Numbered from the stretch's first letter, positions 21,227-31,786 are shown. The stretch: DNA of 64,000 bases from CAWEBF01 sp963807235 (GCA_963807235.1 CAWEBF010000009.1:124001-188000); one strand, 5' to 3'. Notes: a model not told the origin generated them from the sequence alone. Numbers and translations: made by a program.

Positions 21227-21829
21227 GTGAAAAACGCCGGCGCCATAGACTGGGCAGGCGGAGACAGCGCCGAAGCTGCGCTCGTCGGGCGATGCGTGGC
21301 GGCGGACCAGGCCGCCTGCGCGGAGCTTGTCGCCGCGCACGAGCGCATGGTCTACGCGCTGGCCTACCATCTGCTCTCGGACCGGGACGAAGCCCTGGAG
21401 GTGTCGCAGGAGGTCTTCCTGCGCGTGTTCCGGACGCTGTCGTCCTTCCGCGGACAATCGGCCCTCAAGACCTGGATCTTCCGCATCGTGATCAACCAGG
21501 CGCGGAACCGGCAGCGCTGGTGGAACCGTCGGCACCGCACCCAGCAGGTGTCCCTGGACCTGCACGTGGAACAGTGCGGCGAGCTGGAATCGTCGGCTGA
21601 AGTGCTGCCGGACCGGCTGCTGGCCAGCAAGGAAGTGGCGGAGCGAATCGACCGCGCGCTCGAGCGCCTGCCGTTCGACCAGCGGACCGTCGTCGTGCTT
21701 CGCGAGGTGGAGGGCTTGCGCTACGAAGAGATTGCGTTCTCGCTCGGGGTGGCGGTCGGCACGGTGAAGTCTCGGCTCACACGCGCGCGCCAGACGCTGC
21801 GCGCCGAGTTGCTGGGGCTCCGCGCATGA
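21227..21829 (+). CDS. RNA polymerase sigma factor, ECF subfamily
   Basis: Alternative sigma factor, 200 residues. Region 2 includes the RpoD-like segment LLSDRDEALEVSQEVFLRVF and FRGQSALKTWIFRIVINQARN; region 4 has LPFDQRTVVVLREVEGLRYE and the helix-turn-helix IAFSLGVAVGTVKSRLTRAR. The layout is that of RpoE/SigW-like group members. Start: GTG 21227 has a GAGGAG site 6 bases upstream; ATG 21200 is an alternative with no visible ribosome site. The stop overlaps the anti-sigma gene by 4 bases. Preceded by a promoter of the type it should recognise. Confidence 0.9.
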   Translation: MKNAGAIDWAGGDSAEAALVGRCVAADQAACAELVAAHERMVYALAYHLLSDRDEALEVSQEVFLRVFRTLSSFRGQSALKTWIFRIVINQARNRQRWWNRRHRTQQVSLDLHVEQCGELESSAEVLPDRLLASKEVAERIDRALERLPFDQRTVVVLREVEGLRYEEIAFSLGVAVGTVKSRLTRARQTLRAELLGLRA

Positions 21830-22765
21830 TGCCATACGTCGATTGCGTGTTCGCGCAGAGGCACCTCGAGTCGTTCGTGGACCACGAGCTGCCGGTCAAT
21901 GACCAGGTCCTCGTGGAATCGCACCTGCGCTGGTGCACGACGTGCGCGGCCCGTGTCGAAGATCTGCAGGCCATCGGCATGGTGATCCGCAGCCGGGGCC
22001 GGCGCGAGCCCATGTCCATGCCGAGCGACCGCGAGCTCTCAGCGACGCGACGCGAGTTGCTGCGTGTTTCCGATGCCGAGCGGAACCGGTCGCTCGAGTC
22101 GCGGATCCGGGAGTTGGGCCGGCTGTGCGCCGACCTGCGTTTCATCTGGCCTGCGGTAGGGGCGTCGGCGGCCGTGGCATTGTGCATCGGCCTGGCCGAA
22201 ACGATGTGGCGCGCAACGGCCGAGCAGCAGCCGACATCGCTGGCGGCGATGATCGAGTCGTTGTCGGATCCAGGGTCCGACCGCAACCCGCTGCGGCTCG
22301 ACGGCGCGATGCTCGTGCCGCGCGTTCTCCAGAACCAGGGGGCCGTGGCTCACGCGGTGCTGGACGAGCACGCGCTGGAGGGTGACGACGAGGTGTTTGC
22401 CGTGGCCGCCGTGGTGACCCGCGACGGCAAGATCGGCACCTACGAATTGTTGGAGGCCGGCACAGCCGCCACGAGCCAGCATCGAGACGCGCACAACGAC
22501 GACATGGCGGATCTGCTCGATGCCGTCAGGCAGTCGCGGTTTGCGCCCGCCCAGGGGCCCGGCGGCCGCACGGTGGCCGTGAACGTGGTGTGGCTGTTCG
22601 CCAAGACGACCGTCAAGGCCTCGGCGATGCCCGTGGACCTGGGCGTGCCGTTGTCGGCGCCGGTCCGCTCGCGGCGTGCGGTCGAGGTGCCGGATCCCGC
22701 ACCGGCGGAGCTGGCAGTGCCGGGCGAACGCCGTCGCCGTTGCCGAATCGTCCGCCACTGCGTGA
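21826..22765 (+). CDS. zinc-finger anti-sigma factor with TonB-like C-terminal domain (frameshift near the end)
   Basis: Probable anti-sigma factor for the adjacent sigma. About 312 residues. The N-terminal zinc anti-sigma domain has the H-x3-C-x2-C motif as HLRWCTTC (about 34-41). One membrane segment lies at about 108-125 (PAVGASAAVALCIGLAE), and the outer part (about 150-270) resembles a TonB C-terminal-like fold, with DLLDAVRQSRFAPAQGPGG. The frame stays open far beyond this point, but a single extra G at about 22727 would place the end at TGA 22763-22765 (reading AVAVAESSATA), which fits the convergent neighbour. Confidence 0.8.
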
Positions 22766-22782
22766 TCGGTTGCCGAATCGTC
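22739..22782. repeat. 14-base direct repeat at the convergent gene ends
   Basis: GTTGCCGAATCGTC occurs at 22739-22752 and 22769-22782, a 30-base period. It spans the last codons of the anti-sigma gene and the spacer to the beta-propeller gene. No hairpin with a T run is visible. Confidence 0.6.
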
Positions 22783-25040
22783 AGCGACGGCCTGACTCGG
22801 CCGAAGTCGCGACGCCGTCGGCCTCGCGCGTCGCCCCGCGCTCGAGACGTTGTTGAGCGCGTCGGCGGCCCGCAGCACCACACCTCGACTTCCGGTGCTC
22901 TCGGTCAGGCTCAGCTCGAACTGCTCGGACCGCGAGTCCGCGATGCCGTCCTTCGGATACATCGTCATCCAGCGGTCGCCGTCCAGCGAGTAGTCCACGC
23001 GCTGCACCGCGGAGTGGTCGTCGCGCACGTCGAAGGCGATGATCGTCCGCGCGCCCTCGCGCCGCACGGCGGTCACCGTGATCGCCGGCGGCAGGTTGTC
23101 GATGTCGAAGGCCGCGCTCTCCATGTCGCCCGAGAGCGCGGTGGCCGGTGAGTTCGACGGCTGTCGGACGCCACGACGCGCACGACGTACCGGCCGTTCG
23201 GCACCGACGTCGTGTCCCACACGAGGATGGAGTCCAGGAGCCCCTGCTTCAGCGACCGCCACGACGTGTCGCCCTCCCGGCGGTACTGGACCTCGTAGGT
23301 CAGCTCGTCGCGGTTCTCGTCCTCGGCACGCCACATGAACGTCAGCAGCCCCCGTTCGTAGCCGCGACGTCCGAGCTGAGGCGCGCCGCCGGCCCCACCG
23401 GCCTGCTGTTGCGACGCCACGCGCCTGTCGGGGGTGTCGCCATCGAACCCGGCGATCTCGGGTTCACCGCTCGGAAACGGCCGCTGGAATACCGTGCCGG
23501 GTGACTGGATGGTCACCGACATCACGCGGGGGCGTGCGTTCCGCGGCAGGTAGGCCGCGGTCACGGACGTGAGCAGTGGGCTTTCGGTGGGGCTTGGCGT
23601 CAACACCGCGCGCCACTGCAGATAGCGCGCGCGGGGGCTGACGATGGGGCTCCCCTCGGGTCCGCCGTAGGCGGCGCTCCACTCACTCCAGGTCTCGTCG
23701 GGCGTGCGCGTGTTGCCCGACCGCGTCGACAGCTCGACCTTCGTGCCCGCCGGGGTCAGCGCCTGCCACTTCAGCGTGCCCCACGTGGCGAAGGTCTGCG
23801 CGTCGCGTACCTCGGAAAGGTACGTGCCGCGTTCGGATCTCGCGCGCGACAGCCGCTGCAGCTTGCCGGGGTTCGACGTGGCGAAGACCAGCTGCCCGGC
23901 GCGGTCGCGGCCCAGGGCCGTGACCTGTTGCGCGTTGGCACGCGCGATGAGCGTCGGGCGATAGGGGTCGCCGGCCAGCCGGAAGATCTTGCCCTTGCCG
24001 CCCGTGGCCACGACGAGGCTGCCATCGGGCTCGAAGGCTACGTCGTACGGCGTATCCTCACGCACCTCCCACACCAGGTCCGATCCACCGTCGGGCCCTA
24101 TGCGGAAGATGGCTCCCGCAATCGGGCCCTGCGACCCGCGCCCGGCCGGCGCCGGGCTGGAGGAAACGGAAATCGGCCCGTCGCCCACGGCGACCGCCGT
24201 GATCTCGGTGGACACGGTGGCCACCGGCGCGGCCGATGGTTCCGGAGCGCGAGGAGCCTCCGGCGCCCCGGACCCGCCGCTGCGTCCCGTGACGGCGATG
24301 GCGAAAGTGGTGCCCGCGCCGTCCCCGCGCAGCGCGCGGATCTCCGCGTACGAGGAGTCCAGGACCACGAAGGGCTTGCCGGCGCTGTCCAGTTGGAAGA
24401 CCCGCCCCGGCGTCCCCGTGCCGACGAGCAGGCGCGCCTGTCCATCGAACGCCAGCGACAACGCATGCGTTGCCTTGGTGTCGTAGAACACGGCGCCCTG
24501 ACCGGCCGGCGTGATCTTGTAGACGAGCCCTTTGTCGCCCGTCGCGGCAAACACGTTGCCCGCGCGATCGACGGCAAGACCCCAGATGTACGCGTCCGGC
24601 GGATCGAAGAAGACCGTGGAACGGCCCGTGGCGTCCACGCGGTACACCTTGCCGTTCGGTGACGTGCCGACGAACAGCCCGCCATTGGGCGCCGGCGCCA
24701 GTGCGTGGACCTCCAGCTCGTCGGCGTCGAAGAACACGCGGCCGCGGCCGGAGGCGTCCACGAGCAGCACCTGGCCTTCGTTGCCCGTGCCGACGAACGT
24801 GCCGCCGTCGGGACCCGGCGCGAGCACCCAGAGGAACGGCGCGTTGGAGTCGTAGACCGTCGTCGCCACCGGGCCGAGCGTGAGCCGGCCGTAGGAGTCG
24901 ATGGACAGACCCTCGACGTCGCCGCGCAGGAAGTCGGCCTCGGTCGCGACCTGCCAGAACGTGGGCAGGGCGGCGTGCAGCCCAACGGCTGCCGCGGCGG
25001 TGAAGAAGACGATGAGGATGCGCGAGGACCGCGTGCGCAT
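22781..25040 (-). CDS. exported beta-propeller protein with C-terminal Ig/Fn3-like domain (two frameshifts)
   Basis: About 752 residues, function unknown. Signal peptide (ILIVFFTAAAAVGLHAALPT), then repeated propeller blades such as GGLFVGTSPNGKVYRVDATG and GNVFAATGDKGLVYKITPAG through about residue 380. The C-terminal part has beta-sandwich character (ELTYEVQYRREGDTSWRSLK; YSLDGDRWMTMYPKDG). Frame changes at about 23160 and 22860 precede the probable end EADGVATSAESGRR and TGA at 22781-22783. Starts 8 bases after the S55 peptidase gene, so the two are probably one operon. Confidence 0.72.
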
Positions 25041-25048
25041 GGGTGGGA

Positions 25049-26881
25049 TCAGTCCTCGACCGGAAGGGTCAGCGTGCGGGAGCCGCTGACGGCCTGATCG
25101 GTCGGGATTTCCCAGTCACCCGACAGGGCGCTCTGAATCGGCCGGAAGCTGCCGCCGTTGCGGTCGGCTTCGAGCACGGCCAGGACCGACGGCGGCAGCG
25201 AGGGCAGCGGTTCGCCGCGCACCAGCGCGCCGGTGTCGCGGGTGAGCAGGCGCACGTACAGGCGGTTGTTCTTGCGCGCGCCGTTCAGCACGCTCAGCAT
25301 CTGCGCTCACGCCGCGGGCCTGCGTGGGCTGCACCTGCAGCTCGCGGGCCTCGTATTGGCCGAGCCTGGCGCCGTCGGTCACCAGGACGGTCACGTTGCC
25401 GCGGGCGTTGGCCGGGATGCGAATCGGCCGTCATGCGCGTGACCTCCTCGCCGCGATAGGTGCGCAAGCAGCACCTTGATGTCCACCGTCTCGCCCGGCC
25501 GCACACGCACGCCGTCGAGCCACACGCGCTCGAGCGTGGCGCTGCGTGCCTGCTCGCTGGCCTCGATGTCGAGCGTCAGGCCCTCGATCTCCACGTCCTC
25601 GAAGGCGTTGCGCATCAGAAAGTTGATCGGGGCCACCACCGACGCCGCCGCGCCGACCGACGGCTGGTCGCCGCTGAACAGGTCCTCGAACGACAGGCCC
25701 TAATGGTTCTTCACCTTCGCGGTACCCCGCATCGCGTAGCTGGCCACGCCGTTCTGCCGCTCGTAGGACCTGAGCGTGTTCAGGATCGACACGTAGGCCA
25801 GGAGCGGCGTGAAGAGCTGGTCCCGGACCATCGACATGCGGAACGTCTTCCGCGTGCCGCGCTCGGACGTCAGGTTGAGCGTGATCGGAATCATCGACGG
25901 GCCCGGTCCAAGCGTGCCGGCGATCGTCGTGGCGCGGTCCTGCTGCACGGTGCCGATCACGTCGCCGGTGCTGGCGATCTTCGACGAGCTCATCAGGCTC
26001 GGCAGCACCGCAAGCACGTAGGCGCGGGTCATCGGGAAGGCGGTGGGGCCCAGGCTGTAGAACGGATGACCGAAGGCGTAGACGCGGTCGCCGACGACGT
26101 CGGTGACCGTGCCCGTGGCGCCAAGCTCCAGGTCGCCGCTCATCAGCGCGACGCCAATCGGGTCGCCCGGCCGGAGCGGCGTCGCCGACGGAGCGACGCC
26201 GTTCGGCGCGCTGCCGCCGGCCAGCACAGGCAGGAAGCCGCGATCGCGGAACGCCGCCATCACCGGATCGGCGACCGTGGCGATCGAAGCCGGCCATCGT
26301 GATGGGCGTCGCGATGGGCCGCAGCAGGGCGCCGATGCCCGGCGCCACCGGGGAGCCGGCTGAGGACCTGCACGTCGGACGGGCTGTCGGCGAAGGGACG
26401 CACCCAGGAGAAGGCCTGCCGCAGCGACGCGCGCAGGCCGTCGGGCGTGAGCGGCGTGGGCAGGTCCACGCGCGCCGCCTGCCGGCGCGGGCCGGGCAGC
26501 GTCGCGGCCTCGATCATCTCGTCGATCGGCGTGATGCCGGCGATGGGCTCCTTGGAGAACTGACCCGAGCGAGTACGACACGGCGCCAACCAGGCGTCCG
26601 TCGATGTACACCGGGCTGCCGCTCATGCCGGCGATGACGCCCGTGTTGGCCAGCGGCCCGCCTTCGAGCCGCGCCAGGATCAGGTTGCGGCTCGGGCCGA
26701 TGACGTTGCGGAGCACACCGAGGATGTGGACCTTGAACTCATCGAGCCGATCGCCTTCGAACACCGTGCGGCCCACGCCGACCATGCCGGGCCGCACGTC
26801 GCCGATGGGCATCGTGCGGTTCTGGGCAACGAGCGTGGTGGCCAGGCACGCGACAAGGACGGAGATCAGAACACGTTTCAC
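25049..26881 (-). CDS. exported SpoIVB-like S55 peptidase (frameshifts and an in-frame stop)
   Basis: Serine peptidase family S55 (SpoIVB) homologue, about 610 residues. GTG at 26881 starts a signal peptide (RVLISVLVACLATTLVAQN). The S55 region has GMVGVGRTVFEGD, the serine motif GVIAGMSGSPVYIDG and ITPIDEMIE. A C-terminal region shared by related acidobacterial proteins follows (FEDVEIEGLTLDIEASE; VRPGETVDIKVLL). Frame changes occur near 26560, 26290-26365, 25450, 25390 and 25300. In addition a TAG at 25700-25702 interrupts the correct frame between KVKNH and GLSFEDLFSG; CAG would remove it. Either the gene is a pseudogene or this stretch of sequence is unreliable. SpoIVB cuts a signalling partner in sporulating Firmicutes; the role here must differ. 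Confidence 0.72.
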
Positions 26882-26925
26882 TCGGTCTCCCACGCCCCGC
26901 GAAGCTGGGGCCAAAAAGACACTGC

Positions 26926-26950
26926 GCTAGCGAGGCGAAGCCTCGCTAGC
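26926..26950. repeat. perfect 11-bp hairpin in a divergent promoter region
   Basis: GCTAGCGAGGC, loop GAA, GCCTCGCTAGC. It lies 45 bases upstream of the S55 start on the minus strand, where it is followed by a T5 stretch after 8 bases, and 62 bases upstream of the trp promoter on the plus strand. It may be a leader structure of the S55 transcript or a regulator site. Confidence 0.5.
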
Positions 26951-27011
26951 TGAAGATACGGGTAAACCCTTGAAATCGCAAGGGAGTGCGGCCTTTGCGC
27001 GGCCCTTTCGG

Positions 27012-27041
27012 TTGACACTGCGCGCGAGCGTGCATTACCCT
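27012..27041 (+). promoter_or_regulatory. sigma-70-type promoter of the trp supraoperon
   Basis: TTGACA at 27012-27017 matches the -35 consensus fully; TACCCT at 27036-27041 is a fair -10, with 18 bases between. Transcription would begin near 27048, about 14 bases before the leader peptide ATG. Confidence 0.6.
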
Positions 27042-27061
27042 CGTCTTGGTTCTCGACGCGC

Positions 27062-27154
27062 ATGCGCCATTCGTTTAGCCCCTCGCGCCAAGCCTCCGCC
27101 AGCTATTGGTGGTGGTACGCGTGTGCTGCTGAGGGGGCGGTCGCGAGCGTCTGA
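27062..27154 (+). CDS. trpL: trp operon leader peptide with three consecutive Trp codons
   Basis: Thirty-residue reading frame: ATG at 27062, MRHSFSPSRQASAS, then Tyr-Trp-Trp-Trp-Tyr, a short tail and TGA at 27152-27154. TGG occurs three times in a row at 27107-27115, in a window where Trp codons are rare. It is followed by an attenuator hairpin and the aromatic operon. The role is to sense charged Trp-tRNA by ribosome stalling, as in classical trp attenuation. No clear Shine-Dalgarno is seen, but the predicted transcript start is only about 14 bases upstream. Confidence 0.75.
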   Translation: MRHSFSPSRQASASYWWWYACAAEGAVASV

Positions 27155-27222
27155 CATCTAGCCAGGCCAGCGCACCAGGATTCGAAGCGCCTCTTCAGCC
27201 CAGGGTTGAAGAGGCGCTTTTT
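27082..27222 (+). promoter_or_regulatory. trp attenuator (pause hairpin, antiterminator, terminator)
   Basis: Three mutually exclusive structures can be drawn. 1:2 pause hairpin: CTCGCG 27082-27087 with CGCGAG 27142-27147, extended by 27093-27097 with 27133-27137 and 27100-27103 with 27125-27128, leaving the Trp codons in the loop. 2:3 antiterminator: GCTGAGGGGGCG 27128-27139 with CGCCTCTTCAGC 27188-27199, 12 pairs including two G-U. 3:4 terminator: 27185-27197 with 27207-27219. A ribosome stalled on TGG codons would free strand 2 and prevent termination. Confidence 0.75.
27185..27222 (+). terminator. intrinsic terminator of the trp attenuator
   Basis: AAGCGCCTCTTCA and TGAAGAGGCGCTT form a perfect 13-bp stem around the 9-base loop GCCCAGGGT, followed by five Ts at 27218-27222. 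It lies between the leader peptide and the first structural gene. Confidence 0.85.
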
Positions 27223-27229
27223 GTTTGTA

Positions 27230-28653
27230 GTGACGACGATATCGGATAGACCAGAGTCGCTGCTGTGTGAGACCGTGACCGGCCGACTCCATGCGGGACC
27301 TGCGCGCCGCGCGCGACCGGGCCACGCGCGGGGACATGGTGGAGCTGCGTCTCGACGGCGTGGCCGACCTCGACGTGGCCGGCGCGCTGGAGGGCCGGGC
27401 GAAGCCCGTCGTCGCCACCTGCCGCGCGTCGTGGGAAGGCGGGCGCTTCGACGGGATCGGAAGAGGAACGCCGACGCATCCTGGACGGGCGCATTCGCCC
27501 ACGGGGCCGAGTTCGTGGACGTCGAATGGCAGGCGGGGTTCCAGGATCTGGTGGCGGCGAACCCGGCGCGCGCGGTCGTCTCCTGGCACTGCTTCGAGGG
27601 AGCGCCCGGCCGATCTGGCCGACCGCGCCCGGGCCATGCGCGCCACCGGCGCGGCGACGATCAAGGTGGCCGTACGGACGCCGCGGCTCAGCGACACGGT
27701 GCCGCTGGCCGGGATCGGCCGCGAAGGCGGCGCCGTGGTGATCGGCATGGGCGATGCGGGCGTGCCGTCCCGGCTGTTGGCGACCCGCTTCGGCGGCGCG
27801 CTGGACCTATGCGGGCCACGGCGTCGCGCCGGGGCAGATACCCGCCGCGGAGATGCTCGACCGGTTCAGGTTCCGGGACATCGGGCCCGACACGCAGCTC
27901 TACGGCGTCGTCAGCCAGTCGGCGCTCCACTCGTTGTCGCCGGCCATGCACAATCGCGCGTTTGCCGATGCGGGCATCGATGCCGTGTACGTGCCGCTCT
28001 CGACCGACACCTTCGAGGACTTCCTGGCGTTCGCCGGCGCGATGGGCGTGGCAGGGGTCAGCGTGACGATCCCGTTCAAGCTGGACGCGCTGCGTGCCGC
28101 AACGCGCTCTGAAGGCGTGGCCACCGAGGTGGGCGCCGCCAACACGCTGCGCGCGAGCGCGACCGGGTGGGAGGCTACCAACACCGACGTGGCGGGGTTC
28201 CTCGCGCCGCTCCATGCCGCGTTCGACGGAGCGCTCGACGGCCAGCGCGCCTCCGTGCTCGGGGCCGGCGGGTCCGCGCGAGCCGTGGTGGCCGGCCTCC
28301 GCAAGCAGGGTCTGCGCGTGACGGTGCACGCTCGCCGGGCGGTGCAGGCCCGCGAGCTCGCGTCGTCGCTTGGCTGCGTGGCGGGGCCGTGGCCGCCGGC
28401 CGCCGGATCGTGGGACGTGCTGGTGAACACCACGCCGCTCGGCGGCGCCAATCGCCGCGACGCATCGCCGCTGCCCGGCGGGCCGTTCGGCGGGCGGCTG
28501 GTGTACGACCTGACGTACGGGGCGGGCGAATCGGTGCTCCTGGCCGAGGCGCGTCGCGCCGGGTGCCGGACGCTCGACGGGCTGCCGATGCTCGTCGCGC
28601 AGGCCGAGCGCCAGTTCGAGTGGTGGACGGGCCGCCGCCGCGAGCCGGCCTGA
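27230..28653 (+). CDS. aroDE: bifunctional 3-dehydroquinate dehydratase (type I)/shikimate dehydrogenase (frameshifts in the first half)
   Basis: Two consecutive shikimate-pathway enzymes in one polypeptide of about 474 residues. AroD part (about 1-205): LLCETVTG, VELRLDGVADLD, FVDVEWQAGFQDL, the histidine of SWHCFEGAP and the Schiff-base lysine of TIKVAVRT, ending in the family-typical TYAGHGVAPGQIPAAEML. AroE part (about 210-470): SLSPAMHNRAF, VSVTIPFK with the catalytic lysine, TNTDVAGF and nucleotide loop GAGGSARAV. No stop separates the halves. Single-base frame changes at about 27285, 27460, 27605 and 27807 all lie in the AroD half. The start is uncertain; GTG 27230 is the first suitable codon after the attenuator. 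Confidence 0.78.
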
Positions 28654-28700
28654 TGGAGAACGCCGCCCGGGAGGCCCTGGCGCAGGCGACGGACTAGCTT

Positions 28701-30170
28701 ATGGAGATCACGAGCTTCGAGCAGTTCACGGAACTGGCCCAGCGCGGCACGTTCGTGCCCGTCTACAAGGAGATCGTGGCCGACCTCCTGACGCCGGTAT
28801 CGGCGTTCTTGAAGGTGGCCGAACACTCCGACTACGCGTTCCTGCTCGAGTCGGTGGAGGGCGGCGAGCAGGTGGCCCGCTACTCGTTCCTGGGCAAGGA
28901 TCCCTTCCTCATCGTCCGCGCCCGCGACGGCAAGGTGCTCGTCGAGCACGCCGGCACGTCCACCGAGTCGGACAAGGCCTTCGTGCCCACGATTCGCGAG
29001 CTGATGGCCGGCTACCATTCGCCGTTCGTGCCCGGGCTGCCGCGCTTCACCGGCGGTGCCGTGGGCTACCTGGGCTACGACGCCGCGGCCTGGTTCGAGC
29101 CGGTCACGCTGCAGCCGGTCACGGAAGTGCGAGGACGAGGCCGCGTTCATGCTCTTCGACACGGTGCTGGCCTTCGACCATGTGCGGCACCGGATCCTCG
29201 TCATCGCCAATGCCCGGATCACCGGGGATGAGGATCTCGAGGCGCTCTACCAGTTCGCGTGCGCACGCGTCGGGTTCGTGGAGCGCGAGCTGGAACGCGC
29301 GCTGTCGAAGAGCGCGCCGCCCGCCTCGCATCCGCTCGAGGTGTCCTCGAACGTCACCAAGGAGCGGTTCGAGGAGATGGTGCGCACGGCGAAGGAGTAC
29401 ATCGCCGCCGGCGACATCTACCAGGTGGTCCTGTCGCAGCGCTTCGAGGCGGCCGTGGACGCGGACCCGTTCACGGTCTACCGCGCGCTGCGGCATGTGA
29501 ACCCGTCGCCGTACATGTACTTCCTTCGCGTCGGCGATCGCTCGATCGTGGGGTCGTCGCCCGAGATGCTCGTGCGCGCGGAGGGCCGCAAGATACAGAC
29601 CCATCCGATCGCCGGCACCCGTCCGCGCGGGCGCACCGAGGATGAGGATCAACGGCTCGGCGAGGAGCTGAAGCGCAACGAGAAGGAACGTGCCGAGCAC
29701 GTGATGCTGGTGGACCTGGGCCGGAACGACCTGGGGCGCGTGTGCGAGTACGGCTCGGTCCGCGTCCCGACCTACATGACGCTGGAGCGCTACTCGCACG
29801 TGATGCACCTGGTGTCGGTGGTGGACGGCAAGCTCGACGAGTCGCACGACAGGCTCGACGCGCTGGTGGCCTGCTTTCCGGCAGGCACGGTTTCTGGCGC
29901 GCCGAAGGTGCGCGCCATGGAGATCATCGCGGAGCTGGAGGGCGGCCGCCGAGGCGTGTACGCCGGCGCTGTCGGCTACCTGGACTTCGCGGGCAACCTG
30001 GACTTCTGCATCACCATCCGCACGGTGCTGATCGAGAACGGCCGCGCCTACGTCCAGGCCGGCGCCGGCATCGTGGCCGACTCGAACCCCACGGCCGAGT
30101 ACGAAGAGACGCGCGACAAGGCGCGCGCGGTGCTGCGTGCGCTCGAGCTGGCGCAGCGAGGGCTGTCGTA

Positions 30171-30171
<1 letters not shown>
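28701..30171 (+). CDS. trpE: anthranilate synthase component I (one frameshift)
   Basis: Chorismate plus ammonia to anthranilate; first committed step of tryptophan synthesis. About 489 residues. The N-terminal LLES-x10-S element (LLESVEGGEQVARYS, about 49-63) is the known Trp-binding feedback site. Catalytic region: AGDIYQVVLSQRF, PSPYMYFLRVGD, PIAGTRPRGRTEDED and FPAGTVSGAPKVRAMEII. A one-base change at about 29130 separates PVTEV from EDEAAFMLFDTVLAF. The stop overlaps the trpG start (TAATG). Confidence 0.93.
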
Positions 30172-30736
<565 letters not shown>

Positions 30737-30737
<1 letters not shown>

Positions 30738-31786
30738 TGACCGCCACCGATTCAGCCGATGTGCCGCTGCCCCCGCTCGTCGAGAAGCTGCTGCGGCGTG
30801 AGGATCTCACCGAAGAGGAAGCGTCGGGCGCGATGCACACGGTGATGTCGGGCCGGGCGACGCCCGCCGCGCTGGGGGCGCTGCTGGCCGCGCTGGCGAT
30901 GAAGGGCGAACAGCCCCACGAGATCGTGGGCTTCGCGCGTACCATGCGCGCGCACGCCGTGAAGCTGTCGGGGTCCGCCGGTCCGGTATTCGACACGTGC
31001 GGCACCGGCGGCGACAAGGCCGGCACGTTCAACATCTCCTCCGCGGCCGCGCTGGTCGTCGCGGCCACCGGCGTGCGCGTGGCCAAGCACGGCAATCGAT
31101 CCGTGTCGAGCCGATGCGGCAGCGCGGACGTCTTCGAGGCGCTGGGCGTCCGTGTGGCGGCGGAGCCGGCCGTCGTCGAGCGGACGCTGCGGGAAGCGGG
31201 CGTGGCCTTCTTCTTCGCACCGACGTTCCATCCGTCGATGAAGCACGCCGCGCAGACGCGCCGCGATCTCGGCATCAGGAGCGCGTTCAACCTGCTGGGG
31301 CCGCTGACGAACCCCGCGGGCGCCGCCCGCCAGATTGTGGGCGTGCCGAAGCCGGAACTCACAGAATTGGTGGCGAAAGCGCTCCTGCTCCTGGGTTCCG
31401 AGCGCGCCTGGGTGGTGCACGGCGCCGACGGCCTCGACGAGCTGTCCACCACCGGGCACACGAAGATTTCCGAGTGCCGCGACGGGGCGGTGCACACCTT
31501 CTACGTTCACCCTGCGGACTTCGGCGTCCCCAAGGCGTCGGCGGCGCACCTGGCCGGAGGCGACGCCGCCGAGAACGCGGGCATCGTGCGCGGTGTCCTG
31601 GATGGGCGCAAGGGACCGGCGCGCGATGTGGTGGTTCTCAACGCTGGCGCCGCGCTGCTCGTCGCCGGCACGGTCGCGTCTGTTCGCGACGGGCTGCGGG
31701 CCGCGGAGGCGGCCATCGACTCGGGCGCCGCGAAGGCGACGCTCGATCGGATGGTGCGCTGCTCCCAGGAAGGCGCGGGCGCATGA
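30737..31786 (+). CDS. trpD: anthranilate phosphoribosyltransferase
   Basis: Transfers phosphoribose from PRPP to anthranilate. 349 residues. PRPP-binding and substrate motifs: DTCGTGGDKAGTFNISS (about 87-103), KHGNRSVSSRCGSADVFEAL and FNLLGPLTNPAGA. The ATG overlaps the trpG stop (ATGA). Intact. Confidence 0.94.

Noticed and set aside
22765..23151. Extension of the anti-sigma gene to 23151
   Set aside because: The added sequence is Arg-rich and antisense to the propeller protein; a one-base shift gives a natural end at 22765.
25700..25702. Recoding of TAG as an amino acid (pyrrolysine type)
   Set aside because: No insertion element or pyl genes seen, and the surrounding gene has many other errors.
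27155..27230. T-box riboswitch instead of peptide attenuation
   Set aside because: No T-box AGGGTGGNACCGCG element or stem I features; three Trp codons and a 2:3/3:4 switch explain the region better.
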